The notes beneath the pieces are model-generated. The model worked only from the letters and a program-made list of their open reading frames with translations, made no database searches and was not told the origin of the DNA. A stretch of 64,000 nucleotides of DNA from an uncultured Clostridia bacterium. Its GTDB lineage: Bacteria; Bacillota; Clostridia; Christensenellales; Borkfalkiaceae. The stretch covers positions 124,001 through 188,000 of the forward strand of contig CAKQKE010000001.1 in assembly GCA_934247935.1 (NCBI GenBank), read 5' to 3'. Position numbers and translations under genes: made by a program. Positions 8,498-17,009 of the stretch are shown here, piece by piece (positions within the stretch are counted from its first letter, which is position 1; the number at the start of each line of letters is the position of its first letter).

Positions 8498-9856
8498 ATG
8501 ATAAAGACCAATTTGCTCTCGATGGAAAACGAATTTCTCGAGGAAATCAATGAATTTTGCCCGCAAGACGAAGCGGAAGTAAGTTTATTTTTTACTCAAA
8601 ACGGCAAAATTTTTCATTACGATATATCGGTCAACGGAAAAGAGTATGTTTACGATTATCCCGACGAATCGACAAACGACCTCGAACATAAACGTTACGT
8701 CAAGCGTTATGCGAAATTGGGGCTTTATCGTTCGCTTTCAGACTCGCTTAAAATCATTTTGGAGTGGGGTGCGCTCACGGGTATAAGACCTGTAAAATTT
8801 GCTTATCAATATGGCGACGGCTTTGATAAATATTTAAAAGAAGTTATGCTTGTAAGCGATAAAAAAGCGGACATGGTTTCGAGAATAATTAATGCGCAAA
8901 AGCCTTATTACACACTCGACGAAGATAATTGCGACTTTTTCGTTGGTATTCCGTTTTGTCCGTCGAGGTGTCTTTACTGCTCGTTTATCAGCAATGAAAT
9001 CACGCCGAAAAGTCCCGTTTCGGAGTATACGTATGCTCTGATCAAGGAAATTTCAGAGGCGAAAAAACTTGTAAAAAATCTTCGCAGTATATATATCGGC
9101 GGCGGCACACCCGTGTCGCTTCCGATAAATTTACTTGAAGAAATCTTAAATGCGGTAGGCGAAAACACAAACCATACAGAGTACACCGTAGAGGCGGGAC
9201 GCCCCGATTGCATAACGGACGACGTGCTTAAACTTTTAAAAGATTACGGCGTAACGAGGATATGTATAAATCCTCAGACGTTCAACGACAAAACATTGCA
9301 ACTTCTCGGCAGAAAACACACGGTTAAGGACATTTACGACAAGTACGAAATGGCTTTAAAATATGATTTTTCAATCAACATGGATTTGATTGCGGGGTTA
9401 AACGGCGAAAATTTCGACGATTTCAAGCACAGTATCGACAGCGCGGTATCGCTTGATCCCGACAACATAACGGTGCATACTTTATGCGTTAAAAAAGGTT
9501 CGAGATTAAAAGAAACAACCGACAGGCTCGACGACGGCGAAGTTCCTCAAATGATAGATTATTCGTCGGGTACTTTGATTTCAAACGGCTATAATCCCTA
9601 TTATTTATACAGGCAAAAATACATGGCGGCGAGTCTTGAAAACGTTGGCTATTCAAAACCCGGTAAAGAGTGCGTTTATAATATAGACACCATGGAAGAA
9701 ATCGCGCAAAACGTCGCATGCGGGGCAAATTCTGTATCAAAAAAGATTATTCCCGGCGAAAACAGGATAGAAAGGTACGGCGCACCCAAAGATATAAAGA
9801 CTTACATTGAAAAGGTGCAACGTATCTGCGAAGAAAAAAGTCAACTTTTTAAGTAA
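8498..9856 (+). CDS. hemZ: Coproporphyrinogen dehydrogenase HemZ, radical SAM
   Basis: HemZ is a HemN-like radical SAM protein linked to anaerobic heme or related metabolism. The 452-aa product has the CxxxCxxC cluster motif (C154, C158, C161), the SAM-site IGGGTP sequence, and the HemN/HemZ-type stretches VEAGRPD and INPQTFNDKTL. The N-terminal 140 residues are the HemZ-specific leader that HemN lacks. True coproporphyrinogen oxidase activity is not proven for many HemZ/HemW relatives, and no other heme genes lie in this window. The 138-base gap upstream is AT-rich; AAAGGAAAGGA serves as ribosome site. Confidence 0.88.
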   Translation: MIKTNLLSMENEFLEEINEFCPQDEAEVSLFFTQNGKIFHYDISVNGKEYVYDYPDESTNDLEHKRYVKRYAKLGLYRSLSDSLKIILEWGALTGIRPVKFAYQYGDGFDKYLKEVMLVSDKKADMVSRIINAQKPYYTLDEDNCDFFVGIPFCPSRCLYCSFISNEITPKSPVSEYTYALIKEISEAKKLVKNLRSIYIGGGTPVSLPINLLEEILNAVGENTNHTEYTVEAGRPDCITDDVLKLLKDYGVTRICINPQTFNDKTLQLLGRKHTVKDIYDKYEMALKYDFSINMDLIAGLNGENFDDFKHSIDSAVSLDPDNITVHTLCVKKGSRLKETTDRLDDGEVPQMIDYSSGTLISNGYNPYYLYRQKYMAASLENVGYSKPGKECVYNIDTMEEIAQNVACGANSVSKKIIPGENRIERYGAPKDIKTYIEKVQRICEEKSQLFK

Positions 9857-9862
9857 AAACAG

Positions 9863-9947
9863 TTGCTTACGGCTGTTAAATATGTTATTATATAGTAGTA
9901 CTTAAAGCGAGGGGGCGCGAAGACTCGACGGCTTTCTTCGTTTTAAG
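9863..9947 (+). promoter_or_regulatory. rpsO promoter and leader hairpin
   Basis: TTGCTT (9863-9868) and TATTAT (9886-9891) are 17 bases apart. The leader right after can fold: CTTAAA (9901-9906) pairs with TTTAAG (9942-9947) and encloses a 7-bp stem (9917-9923 with 9935-9941). S15 represses its own synthesis through leader RNA in several bacteria, with different folds in different groups, so this is a plausible S15-binding leader. The assignment is by position and fold only. Confidence 0.55.
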
Positions 9948-9978
9948 CGAATAAATTTCCATTCAGGAGGATAAAATC

Positions 9979-10242
9979 ATGGAAAAAGAAAGAAAAGCAA
10001 GTATTATCGAAGAGTACAAGAGACACGACGGCGACACGGGTTCGGTTGAAGTTCAGGTTGCGCTTTTGACGGAGAGGATCAATCACCTCAACGAGCACCT
10101 CAAGACAAACATTCACGACAACCACTCGAGAAGGGGTCTTATGAAACTTGTCGGACAAAGAAAAGGTCTTTTAGACTATCTTAAACAAACCGACATTGAG
10201 AAATACAGAGACCTTATCGCTAAATTGGGTTTGAGAAAATAA
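9979..10242 (+). CDS. rpsO: 30S ribosomal protein S15
   Basis: The 87-aa S15 binds 16S rRNA helices 20-22 and helps organise the central domain of the small subunit. The protein has the classic length and the conserved [17 protein letters not shown] and DNHSRRGL stretches. The start follows AGGAGG at ideal distance. It has its own promoter and a strong terminator, and pnp follows about 280 bases later, the same order as in many bacteria. Confidence 0.97.
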   Translation: MEKERKASIIEEYKRHDGDTGSVEVQVALLTERINHLNEHLKTNIHDNHSRRGLMKLVGQRKGLLDYLKQTDIEKYRDLIAKLGLRK

Positions 10243-10253
10243 TAAAACGGTTG

Positions 10254-10290
10254 ATGGGGAGTATAGTTTTATATTCCCCATTTTATTATT
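10254..10290 (+). terminator. Terminator after rpsO
   Basis: A 12-bp stem (10254-10265 with 10270-10281) and a 4-base loop, followed by a T-rich tail. The remaining gap to pnp holds one 8-bp hairpin (10455-10462 with 10475-10482), possibly a pnp leader element; I see no convincing pnp promoter. Confidence 0.85.
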
Positions 10291-10519
10291 TTTCTTATAT
10301 TATTTGAAAATGCGTAAAGGCGCGCAAACTCGAAAAAGTTTTAAACGCGCGTAAAATTAACAAAAGGCGCAAAACGCTAAATAAAGATACTTAAAACTCA
10401 AAAAGTAATTTAAGGGGCAACAATAAAGTTAAAAATTTTAAATTTGATAGAATTCGTTTTCCGCAAGGTTATTTGGAAAACGTTGACTGTAAATAGAGTA
10501 GAATAGGAGAAAAAAACAA

Positions 10520-12649
10520 ATGGTATTAAAGGAAAAAATGTTTGAAAATCCGAGAGTATTCAAAACTACTGTCGGTGGCAGAGAAGTAATTGTCGAAACA
10601 GGCAAATACGCTCAACAAGCAAACGGTTCGTGCCTTGTAAGATGCGGTGAAACGGTCGTTCAGGTTACGGCAACGATGTCTCCCACTCCGAGAGAAGGTA
10701 TGGATTTCTTCCCCCTCAGTGTAGACTATGAAGAAAAGATGTATGCAATCGGTAAAATCCCCGGGGGATTCAAAAAGAGAGAAGGCAGAGCAAGCGACAA
10801 GGCTATTCTGACTTCGAGACTTATCGACAGACCCATCAGACCCCTTTTCCCCAAGGGAATTTTCAACGACGTAGTCGTTATTGCGACCGCGCTTTCGGTT
10901 GACGCGAATATTCAACCCGAACCTCTTGCAATGATGGGTTCGTCAATCGCTCTTTCCATATCCGATATTCCTTGGGCAGGACCCACCGGTTCGGTAGTGG
11001 TCGGTATTGTAGACGGCGAATACGTAATCAACCCCGACCTTGCTCAAAAGGAAAAAAGCACACTTGTGCTTAACCTTGCCGGAACAAAGGACGCTATTAT
11101 GATGGTTGAAGCGGGTTCTAAAGAAATTTCCGACGACGAAATGGTCGGTGCAATTCTTTTCGGACACGAAGAAATCAAACGTCAATGCGCGTTTATCGAG
11201 GAAATACAAAAAGAAGTAGGCAAGCCCAAACTCGAACTTGACTTGTATCACGTTCCCGAAGAAATCGACGCAGCCGTCAGAGAATACGCAAGCGAAAAAC
11301 TCGACAAGGCTCTCGCCACGTTCGACCGTCAGGAAAGACAAGCGGGACAAGATGCCGTTACGGCTGACTGTCTCGAGCATTTTGCCGACATATTCCCCGA
11401 CAAAGAAAGAGAAATCAACGACGCTCTTTATTATCTCACCAAAGAGAAAGTCAGAGCGAGAATCACAAACGAAGGCGTCCGTCCCGACGGAAGAACGCTT
11501 ACCGAAATCAGAGATATCTGGTGCGAACACGGCTTGTTGCCGAGAGTTCACGGCTCGGGTCTTTTCACGAGAGGACAAACTCAGGTACTCACGACTTGTA
11601 CTTTAGGCACTGTTTCCGAAGTACAAAGACTTGAAGGTCTCGACGAAGAAGAAGAGAAGAGATATATGCACCACTACAACATGCCCGGTTATGCTTCCGG
11701 CGAAGCGAGGGCACTTAAGAGTCCCGGCAGACGTGAAATCGGTCACGGCGCACTCGCCGAAAGAGCACTTCTTCCCGTAATTCCGTCCGAAGACGAATTC
11801 CCGTACGCAATAAGACTCGTTTCCGAAGTTCTTTCTTCCAACGGTTCTACTTCTCAGGCGTCGGTATGCGGTTCGACAATGGCTCTTATGGATGCCGGCG
11901 TACCCATCAAACGTCCCGTTGCCGGTATTGCTATGGGTCTTATCAAAGACGTTGAAAGCGGCAAAGTTTCGGTTATGTCCGATATTCAGGGTCTTGAAGA
12001 CTTCCTCGGAGATATGGACTTTAAGGTAGCGGGTACTACAAAGGGTATCACCGCTATTCAAATGGATATCAAAATCAAAGGTATCGACGAAGCAATTCTT
12101 CGTAAGGCGATTTCTCAGGCAAACGAAGGCAGACAATTCATCCTCAACAAGATGCTCGCTTGTATACCCGAAGTTGCTCCCACGCTTTCCAAGTATGCTC
12201 CTAAGATTATTTCTTTCGATATCAATCCCGAAAAGATTAAGGACGTAATCGGTTCGCAAGGCAAGACAATCAACAAGATTATCGACGAGTGCGGCGGCAG
12301 CGAAGTAATTAAAATCGATATCAACGACGACGGCAGAGTAAACATTGCCGAGTACGGCGAAACAATCGACAACGCAAACAAGGCAAAGAATATTATTCAG
12401 GCAATCGCCAGAGACCTTGAAGTAGGCGACGTGTTTATTTCTACAGTTGCAAGAATTTTGCCCAAGATCGGCGCATTCTGCGAACTTGCTCCCGGAAAAG
12501 ACGGTATGATTCACATTTCCAAGATGAGCGAAAAGAGAATCAACAGCGTTGACGAAGTGCTTGCAATCGGCGATATGGTTAAAGTCGAAATCATCAAGAT
12601 AGGCGAAAAGGGCATCGACCTTAAACTTCTTGAAAAGATGGGCGAATAA
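10520..12649 (+). CDS. pnp: Polyribonucleotide nucleotidyltransferase (PNPase)
   Basis: PNPase degrades RNA 3' to 5' using phosphate and can add tails in reverse. The 709-aa protein shows two RNase PH cores (the first around residues 10-220, the second around 310-550) joined by the alpha-helical PNPase domain, then a KH domain (NPEKIKDVIGSQGKTI) and a C-terminal S1 domain (ending with GMIHISKM and EIIKIGEKG). Active-site regions such as FTRGQTQ and the GDMDFK aspartates are present. AGGAGA sits 9 bases before the ATG. A separate long minus-strand frame across this gene is a codon-bias artefact. Confidence 0.96.
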   Translation: MVLKEKMFENPRVFKTTVGGREVIVETGKYAQQANGSCLVRCGETVVQVTATMSPTPREGMDFFPLSVDYEEKMYAIGKIPGGFKKREGRASDKAILTSRLIDRPIRPLFPKGIFNDVVVIATALSVDANIQPEPLAMMGSSIALSISDIPWAGPTGSVVVGIVDGEYVINPDLAQKEKSTLVLNLAGTKDAIMMVEAGSKEISDDEMVGAILFGHEEIKRQCAFIEEIQKEVGKPKLELDLYHVPEEIDAAVREYASEKLDKALATFDRQERQAGQDAVTADCLEHFADIFPDKEREINDALYYLTKEKVRARITNEGVRPDGRTLTEIRDIWCEHGLLPRVHGSGLFTRGQTQVLTTCTLGTVSEVQRLEGLDEEEEKRYMHHYNMPGYASGEARALKSPGRREIGHGALAERALLPVIPSEDEFPYAIRLVSEVLSSNGSTSQASVCGSTMALMDAGVPIKRPVAGIAMGLIKDVESGKVSVMSDIQGLEDFLGDMDFKVAGTTKGITAIQMDIKIKGIDEAILRKAISQANEGRQFILNKMLACIPEVAPTLSKYAPKIISFDINPEKIKDVIGSQGKTINKIIDECGGSEVIKIDINDDGRVNIAEYGETIDNANKAKNIIQAIARDLEVGDVFISTVARILPKIGAFCELAPGKDGMIHISKMSEKRINSVDEVLAIGDMVKVEIIKIGEKGIDLKLLEKMGE

Positions 12650-12664
12650 TTAAATTATAAAAGC

Positions 12665-12702
12665 AAAAAAGAATTGTCTTAATTTCAGGGCAATTCTTTT
12701 TT
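12665..12702 (+). terminator. Terminator after pnp
   Basis: A 12-bp stem, AAAAAAGAATTG (12665-12676) with its complement at 12691-12702, ending in a run of six T. Confidence 0.85.
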
Positions 12703-12772
12703 CGTCTGTTGCGAATTTTGCAGTAAACTATACAAGTTTAATCGATTTTATGTAATTTTTTTGTAAAATATA

Positions 12773-12812
12773 TTGACAACGTTTGCCCTTTGTGATATCA
12801 TTTTGATATCAC
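12773..12812 (+). promoter_or_regulatory. Consensus promoter with overlapping palindrome
   Basis: A perfect -35 TTGACA (12773-12778), a 17-base spacer and TATCAT (12796-12801) form a strong promoter. A perfect palindrome with 9-bp arms (GTGATATCA at 12792-12800 and its complement at 12804-12812, centre TTT) covers the -10 and the start point. A dimeric repressor bound there would block RNA polymerase. The target gene begins at 13021. Confidence 0.7.
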
Positions 12813-13020
12813 TTATAAAACGAGTGAAATGCGGCGCATATATTTTTAGTCGGCTGACTCAACGTGTGCTTGCCGGTATAACGCGGTGGCGGACACTGTG
12901 TAATATTAAAATAATGTTGTGTAGTTGTTATTCGTATGCTAAAATATGCGGCAGCAAATATTATGCGCGCGCTAACTTATTTAGTATACGCTAAAATGCA
13001 ATAAAAGGGGGGGGGATAAA
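12813..13020 (+). other. Long untranslated leader of alkD-like gene
   Basis: About 200 bases lie between the promoter and the GTG start. It has local hairpin potential (GTGT near 12873 with ACAC near 12895, and GCC/GGC pairs inside) and a repeated GCTAAAAT-like motif near 12939 and 12990. A 73-codon open frame starting inside the -35 box has no ribosome site and no recognisable content. No riboswitch class is recognised. Confidence 0.35.
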
Positions 13021-13710
13021 GTGCAACTTACGGAAGAAATAAGACAAACTCTGTTTAGTTATGCGGACGAAAATTTTGCCGGATTCAGCCAAAAACTTAT
13101 CCCGACTTTAAAAATAGAGTGTTTTATAGGGGTAAGGACCCCGCAACTGAAAGCGATTGCCAAAGAGTATGCAAACAGAGAGAATACCGACGAGTTTTTA
13201 AACGATTTACCGCATAAATATCACGAAGAAAACAATTTGCACGCATTTATTTTATCGGGAATAAAAAACGTTGACGAGACGGTAGATAAAATCGAAAAAT
13301 TTTTGCCGTATATAAATAATTGGTCCACTTGCGACCAGTTGAGGTTGAAGTGTTTTTCTAAACACGGCGAAGAATTGCGCGGTACTTTTTACCGCTGGGT
13401 CGAGTCGGATAAAGTTTATACGATAAGGTTCGGCGTAGGAATGCTTATGTCATACTGTCTCGGCGATAAGTTTTCAGATGAAGACGTGGGAAAACTTTTG
13501 CAGATTACCGAGGACGATTATTACGTAAAAATAATGATTGCCTGGTATCTTGCGACCGCGCTTGCAAAAAATTACGACGAGGTTTTGCCTTATATTCAGG
13601 GCAAAAAGTTTTCGCCGTGGATACACAACAAGGCGATACAAAAATCGGTTGAAAGTTTCAGAATTACGGAAGAACAAAAAGATTATTTAAAATCGCTTAA
13701 AATCAAATAA
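13021..13710 (+). CDS. DNA alkylation repair enzyme, AlkD/HEAT family
   Basis: AlkD-type glycosylases remove bulky or cationic alkylated bases without flipping them, using a concave surface built from HEAT-like repeats. The 229-aa product is all-helical with the family features FIGVRTPQLKAIAKEY near the N-terminus, NNWSTCDQLR around residue 100 and RFGVGMLMSYC around residue 140; the W, D and R in those segments match the AlkD active face by position. Start is GTG after a strong G-rich site (AGGGGGGG). A single gene under its own operator-bearing promoter suggests inducible expression. Family is clear, exact substrate is not. Confidence 0.85.
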   Translation: MQLTEEIRQTLFSYADENFAGFSQKLIPTLKIECFIGVRTPQLKAIAKEYANRENTDEFLNDLPHKYHEENNLHAFILSGIKNVDETVDKIEKFLPYINNWSTCDQLRLKCFSKHGEELRGTFYRWVESDKVYTIRFGVGMLMSYCLGDKFSDEDVGKLLQITEDDYYVKIMIAWYLATALAKNYDEVLPYIQGKKFSPWIHNKAIQKSVESFRITEEQKDYLKSLKIK

Positions 13711-13742
13711 AAGGAGAAATTAAAATCAAATAAAAGGAGAAT
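13697..13742 (+). repeat. 23-bp tandem duplication carrying a ribosome site
   Basis: The stretch 13697-13719 is repeated at 13720-13742 with one mismatch. Each copy includes the TCAAATAA end of the alkD-like gene and an AAAAGGAGA ribosome site. Only the second copy is placed to serve the ABC ATPase start at 13744. It looks like a recent slippage or duplication. Confidence 0.85.
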
Positions 13743-13743
13743 T

Positions 13744-14652
13744 ATGGAAAGCATTATTAAAATCGAAGGACTTAAAAAGTCGTACGGCGAAGTAAAAGCC
13801 GTCGACGACATAAGTTTTGAAGTAAAAAGGGGAGATTTCTTTGCTTTTCTCGGTGTAAACGGTGCGGGAAAAAGCACCACAATTTCGATCATTTGCGGCG
13901 TTTTGTCTAAAAACGACGGCAAGGTGTATATCGACGGAAAAGACATCGATTTACACATGGACGAACTTAAAAGCAAAATCGGCGTAGTGTTTCAGGACAG
14001 TGTGCTTGATAAGGCCTTGACGGTCGAAGAAAATATAAGATACCGCGCGGCAATGTACGGCATTTTCGGCGAAGAATACAAAAAAAGATATGACAAAATC
14101 AGGGCTTTGCTCGACCTTGACGAACTTAAAGGCAGGGCTGTGGGCAAACTTTCGGGCGGTCAAAGACGCAGGGCGGACATCGCAAGGGCTTTAATATCTA
14201 ACCCCGAAATACTCATTTTAGACGAGCCGACCACTGGACTTGACCCGCAGACGAGACAACAAGTCTGGATGGTTATCGATAAACTGCGCAAAGAAGAAGA
14301 CCTTACGGTATTTTTGACTACGCATTACATGGAAGAAGCAGCCGATGCCGACAATATAGTCATACTCAACAAGGGTAAAATCGTTGCCGAAGGCACGCCG
14401 ATAGACCTTAAGAACAAATACACCGGCGATTACGTCTCGATGTACAACATAGACGAACAAATTGTAAAAAGTCTCGGCAAAAAATATGAAAAAATCCCCA
14501 ACGGATACAGACTTTTCGTTGCAAACACCGAGGAAGCGACAAACTTGATTTTGTCCGCACCGCAGTATTTTAAAGATTACGAAATAACTAAAGGTAAACT
14601 TGACGACGTTTTTATCAACGTTACGGGAGAAAAGACGGGGGTAACCGAATAA
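13744..14652 (+). CDS. ABC transporter ATP-binding protein
   Basis: A 302-aa ABC-2-type ATPase that powers export with the next gene. It has Walker A GVNGAGKSTT, the Q-loop, the signature LSGGQRRRADIARAL, Walker B ILILDEPTTGLDP and the switch histidine in LTTHYMEEA. A C-terminal extension of about 70 residues is typical of the drug- or bacitracin-export DrrA-like group. The stop shares one base with the permease start (TAATG), so the pair is coupled. Substrate cannot be told from sequence. Confidence 0.9.
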   Translation: MESIIKIEGLKKSYGEVKAVDDISFEVKRGDFFAFLGVNGAGKSTTISIICGVLSKNDGKVYIDGKDIDLHMDELKSKIGVVFQDSVLDKALTVEENIRYRAAMYGIFGEEYKKRYDKIRALLDLDELKGRAVGKLSGGQRRRADIARALISNPEILILDEPTTGLDPQTRQQVWMVIDKLRKEEDLTVFLTTHYMEEAADADNIVILNKGKIVAEGTPIDLKNKYTGDYVSMYNIDEQIVKSLGKKYEKIPNGYRLFVANTEEATNLILSAPQYFKDYEITKGKLDDVFINVTGEKTGVTE

Positions 14653-15581
14653 TGAAGACTTTGATTTCCTTTATAAAAAGAAACGTAAAAATGTTTTTTA
14701 AAGATAAGGGGTTGTTTTTCACTTCGCTGATTACGCCGCTTATTTTGCTATTGTTGTATTGCACATTTTTGTCAAATGTCTATAAAGATTCGTTTTTATC
14801 TTCGATAGAGGCGGCGAAAAAATCATACAATATGCCCGATTTAATCATTTCGGCAAAAAATATAAACGGAGTTGTGGGCGGACAGTTGTTCGCTTCGCTT
14901 CTCGCTGTGTCGTGCATAACGGTTTCGTTTTGCTCTAACATGCTTATGGTACAGGACAAAATCAACGGACCGGCAAAAGATTTTGCCGTTTCGCCCGTAA
15001 AAAAGACGACTTTGGCGGTAGGTTATTACATAGGCACGCTTTTAAACGCGCTTATAATCGCGCTTGTCGCAATGATTGCGGGATTTGTGTATATCGCAAT
15101 AGTTGGTTGGTGTTTAAGCGTTGTAGACGTAATTATGATAATTATCGATATTTTGCTTTTGGTGTTTTTCGGCACTGCGCTTTCGTCGATAGTCAACTTT
15201 TTCCTTTCGACTCAAGGTCAGGTTTCGGCTGTGGGAACATTGATAAGTTCTTGTTATGGTTTTATTTGCGGCGCGTATATGCCCATTTCGCAGTTCGGCA
15301 AAGGATTGCAAAACGTGCTTTCGCTTTTGCCCAGTACGTATGCCACGGCAACCATTAAATATCACTCGTTAAGGGGAGCGATGTCTGCACTCGAGGCTGA
15401 CGGAATACCCGCCGAAATAGTTTCGGGAATACAACAATCGGTGGACTGCAAAGTAAATTTCTTCGGCCATACCGTGTCTCCGATCGTGTCGTTTTTAATT
15501 TTGCTTCTGACTGATATCGCGCTTATAATCGCTTACGTGCTTATCAATCGCTTTGCAAAAAGTAAAGCAAAAAACGCATAG
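14652..15581 (+). CDS. ABC-2 type transporter permease
   Basis: The 309-aa membrane partner of the ATPase. It begins with a basic cytoplasmic stretch, a first helix (FFTSLITPLILLLLYCTF), a small extracellular domain of about 70 residues, then five further helices, the usual ABC-2 layout. The last helix is followed by a basic tail (NRFAKSKAKNA). It probably forms a homodimer with two copies of the ATPase. Natural product or peptide efflux is possible. Confidence 0.87.
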   Translation: MKTLISFIKRNVKMFFKDKGLFFTSLITPLILLLLYCTFLSNVYKDSFLSSIEAAKKSYNMPDLIISAKNINGVVGGQLFASLLAVSCITVSFCSNMLMVQDKINGPAKDFAVSPVKKTTLAVGYYIGTLLNALIIALVAMIAGFVYIAIVGWCLSVVDVIMIIIDILLLVFFGTALSSIVNFFLSTQGQVSAVGTLISSCYGFICGAYMPISQFGKGLQNVLSLLPSTYATATIKYHSLRGAMSALEADGIPAEIVSGIQQSVDCKVNFFGHTVSPIVSFLILLLTDIALIIAYVLINRFAKSKAKNA

Positions 15582-15667
15582 CAAACTATATATAACACAA
15601 AATATAATACAAAAAATCGGTATTTTAAATACAATATGAAAATCGGCGTTTTTACGCAGGAGGTTTT

Positions 15668-16615
15668 ATGGAAAAACATTACATAGGCATCGACCTTGGC
15701 GGCACTTTTATAAAAGGCGGAATAATCGATTTAAACGGCAAGGTAATTTACAACACGAAAACGCCCACCGAGGTAAACAAAGGCTCAACCGCGGTGGTGA
15801 CGAATATTGCCAATTTAATAAAAACGCTCGCCGAAAAAGACGGCAGAGAAGTTTGCTCTTATAAAAAAGTCGGCATTGCCGTCCCCGGAATGATCGACGA
15901 CAAAGCGGGCGTTGTGGTTATGGCGGGCAATTTCGGTTGGAAAAACTTTCCGTTAAAGCAAGAATTAGAAAAACTTTTGCCCTTGGAAATAATTATTTCA
16001 AACGACGCCAACGTCGCGGCTCTCGGCGAAGCGTGTTTCGGTGCGGGCGCAAAATATAACGACAGCGTGTTTATCACTTTAGGTACGGGCGTGGGTGGCG
16101 GAATAATTATCGACAAAAAAATATTTTCGGGTTACCGTTCGGCGGGCGCGGAAATCGGGCATATGATAATCGCATACGACGGTGAACAATGCACTTGCGG
16201 CAACAAAGGTTGTTTCGAGGCGTATTCTTCGGCAACCGCACTTATAAGAGATACAAAAAGGGAAATGCTGTCGAATAAAAATTCCGCAATGTGGAATGCA
16301 GGCGGCTTGGATAAAGTAGACGGAAAAACTGCATTTGATTATTACGACTGCGATAAATCGGCAAAAAAAGTGGTCGATAATTACATTACGATGCTCGGCG
16401 TGGGGCTTGTAAACGTGGCGAACATATTCCGTCCCGAAGTAATAATGCTCGGCGGTGGTGTTTGCGGGCAAGGCGAAAAACTCGTAAAACCCTTGCAAGA
16501 ATATCTCGACAAACATATTTTTGCGGGAAACCTCGGTCCTCACGTTCCGATAACAATAGCGACGCTCGGCAACGACGCTGGTTTTATCGGTGCGGCTGCA
16601 ATGTGTAAAGAATGA
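15668..16615 (+). CDS. ROK-family sugar kinase (glucokinase-like)
   Basis: A 315-aa ROK kinase that probably phosphorylates glucose or a related hexose with ATP. The phosphate-binding motif IDLGGTFIKGG opens the protein, GTGVGGGIII is the second nucleotide motif, and the zinc site CTCGNKGCFE plus GAEIGHM (sugar-binding Glu/His) are intact. It lacks an N-terminal helix-turn-helix, so it is an enzyme and not a ROK repressor. AGGAGG precedes the ATG. It is flanked by its own terminator and appears monocistronic. Confidence 0.88.
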   Translation: MEKHYIGIDLGGTFIKGGIIDLNGKVIYNTKTPTEVNKGSTAVVTNIANLIKTLAEKDGREVCSYKKVGIAVPGMIDDKAGVVVMAGNFGWKNFPLKQELEKLLPLEIIISNDANVAALGEACFGAGAKYNDSVFITLGTGVGGGIIIDKKIFSGYRSAGAEIGHMIIAYDGEQCTCGNKGCFEAYSSATALIRDTKREMLSNKNSAMWNAGGLDKVDGKTAFDYYDCDKSAKKVVDNYITMLGVGLVNVANIFRPEVIMLGGGVCGQGEKLVKPLQEYLDKHIFAGNLGPHVPITIATLGNDAGFIGAAAMCKE

Positions 16616-16637
16616 TAAGAATAAATCAAGACAAAAT

Positions 16638-16676
16638 AAAAACAGCGTTCGGAAATTCAATCAAACGCTGTTTTTT
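16638..16676 (+). terminator. Terminator after ROK kinase
   Basis: A 12-bp stem, AAAAACAGCGTT (16638-16649) with 16664-16675, followed by T residues. Confidence 0.85.
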
Positions 16677-16678
16677 AC

Positions 16679-16976
16679 TTACTTTTTAATAAATTCTATA
16701 ATATTTTTCTTTTTATCTGTTGGTAAAGACTCGATTAAAGATTTCAATTCGTTGTCCGTTTCATAGTCGGCGATATCTGAACTAAAAATCTTTCGACGGG
16801 GAAGTCGCAAATTTATAAAATCTGCAACAATTTTTCCACGGTCAAAACCATTCTTCCGTTTTCGAGTCGAGCGACGTATTGCGGACTCATGCCTGTTTTT
16901 GGCTGACTTCTCTTGCGGAAAGATTTACGGTGTTTCTCACGTAGCCTATTCTTGTCGGTATTTCTTTAATTTTCAT
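16679..16976 (-). pseudogene. Decayed XRE-family regulator gene
   Basis: Reading the minus strand from ATG at 16976 gives MKIKEIPTRIGYVRNTVNLS then AREVSQKQ and a stop. One missing A in an A-run, from six to five, shifts the frame; the next frame gives GMSPQYVARLENGRMVLTVE and then KLLQI before a TAA. A further shift gives SSDIADYETDNELKSLIES, ending with NIIEFIKK and a proper stop at 16679. Joined, the pieces form a roughly 100-aa helix-turn-helix protein of the XRE type (Q-K-T-G-M-S-P-Q-Y-V-A-R-L-E core). At least two frameshifts and one stop make it non-functional. Sequencing error could mimic one lesion but hardly all. Confidence 0.75.
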
Positions 16977-17009
16977 AACGAATCCATAAAGATAAATCAA
17001 AATTTTAGT

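Noticed and set aside
11603..12514. 303-codon minus-strand frame over pnp
   Set aside because: Lies within PNPase KH and S1 regions; no start signal.
12773..12994. 73-codon plus frame before the alkD-like gene
   Set aside because: Begins within the -35 hexamer, so it would precede its own transcription start.
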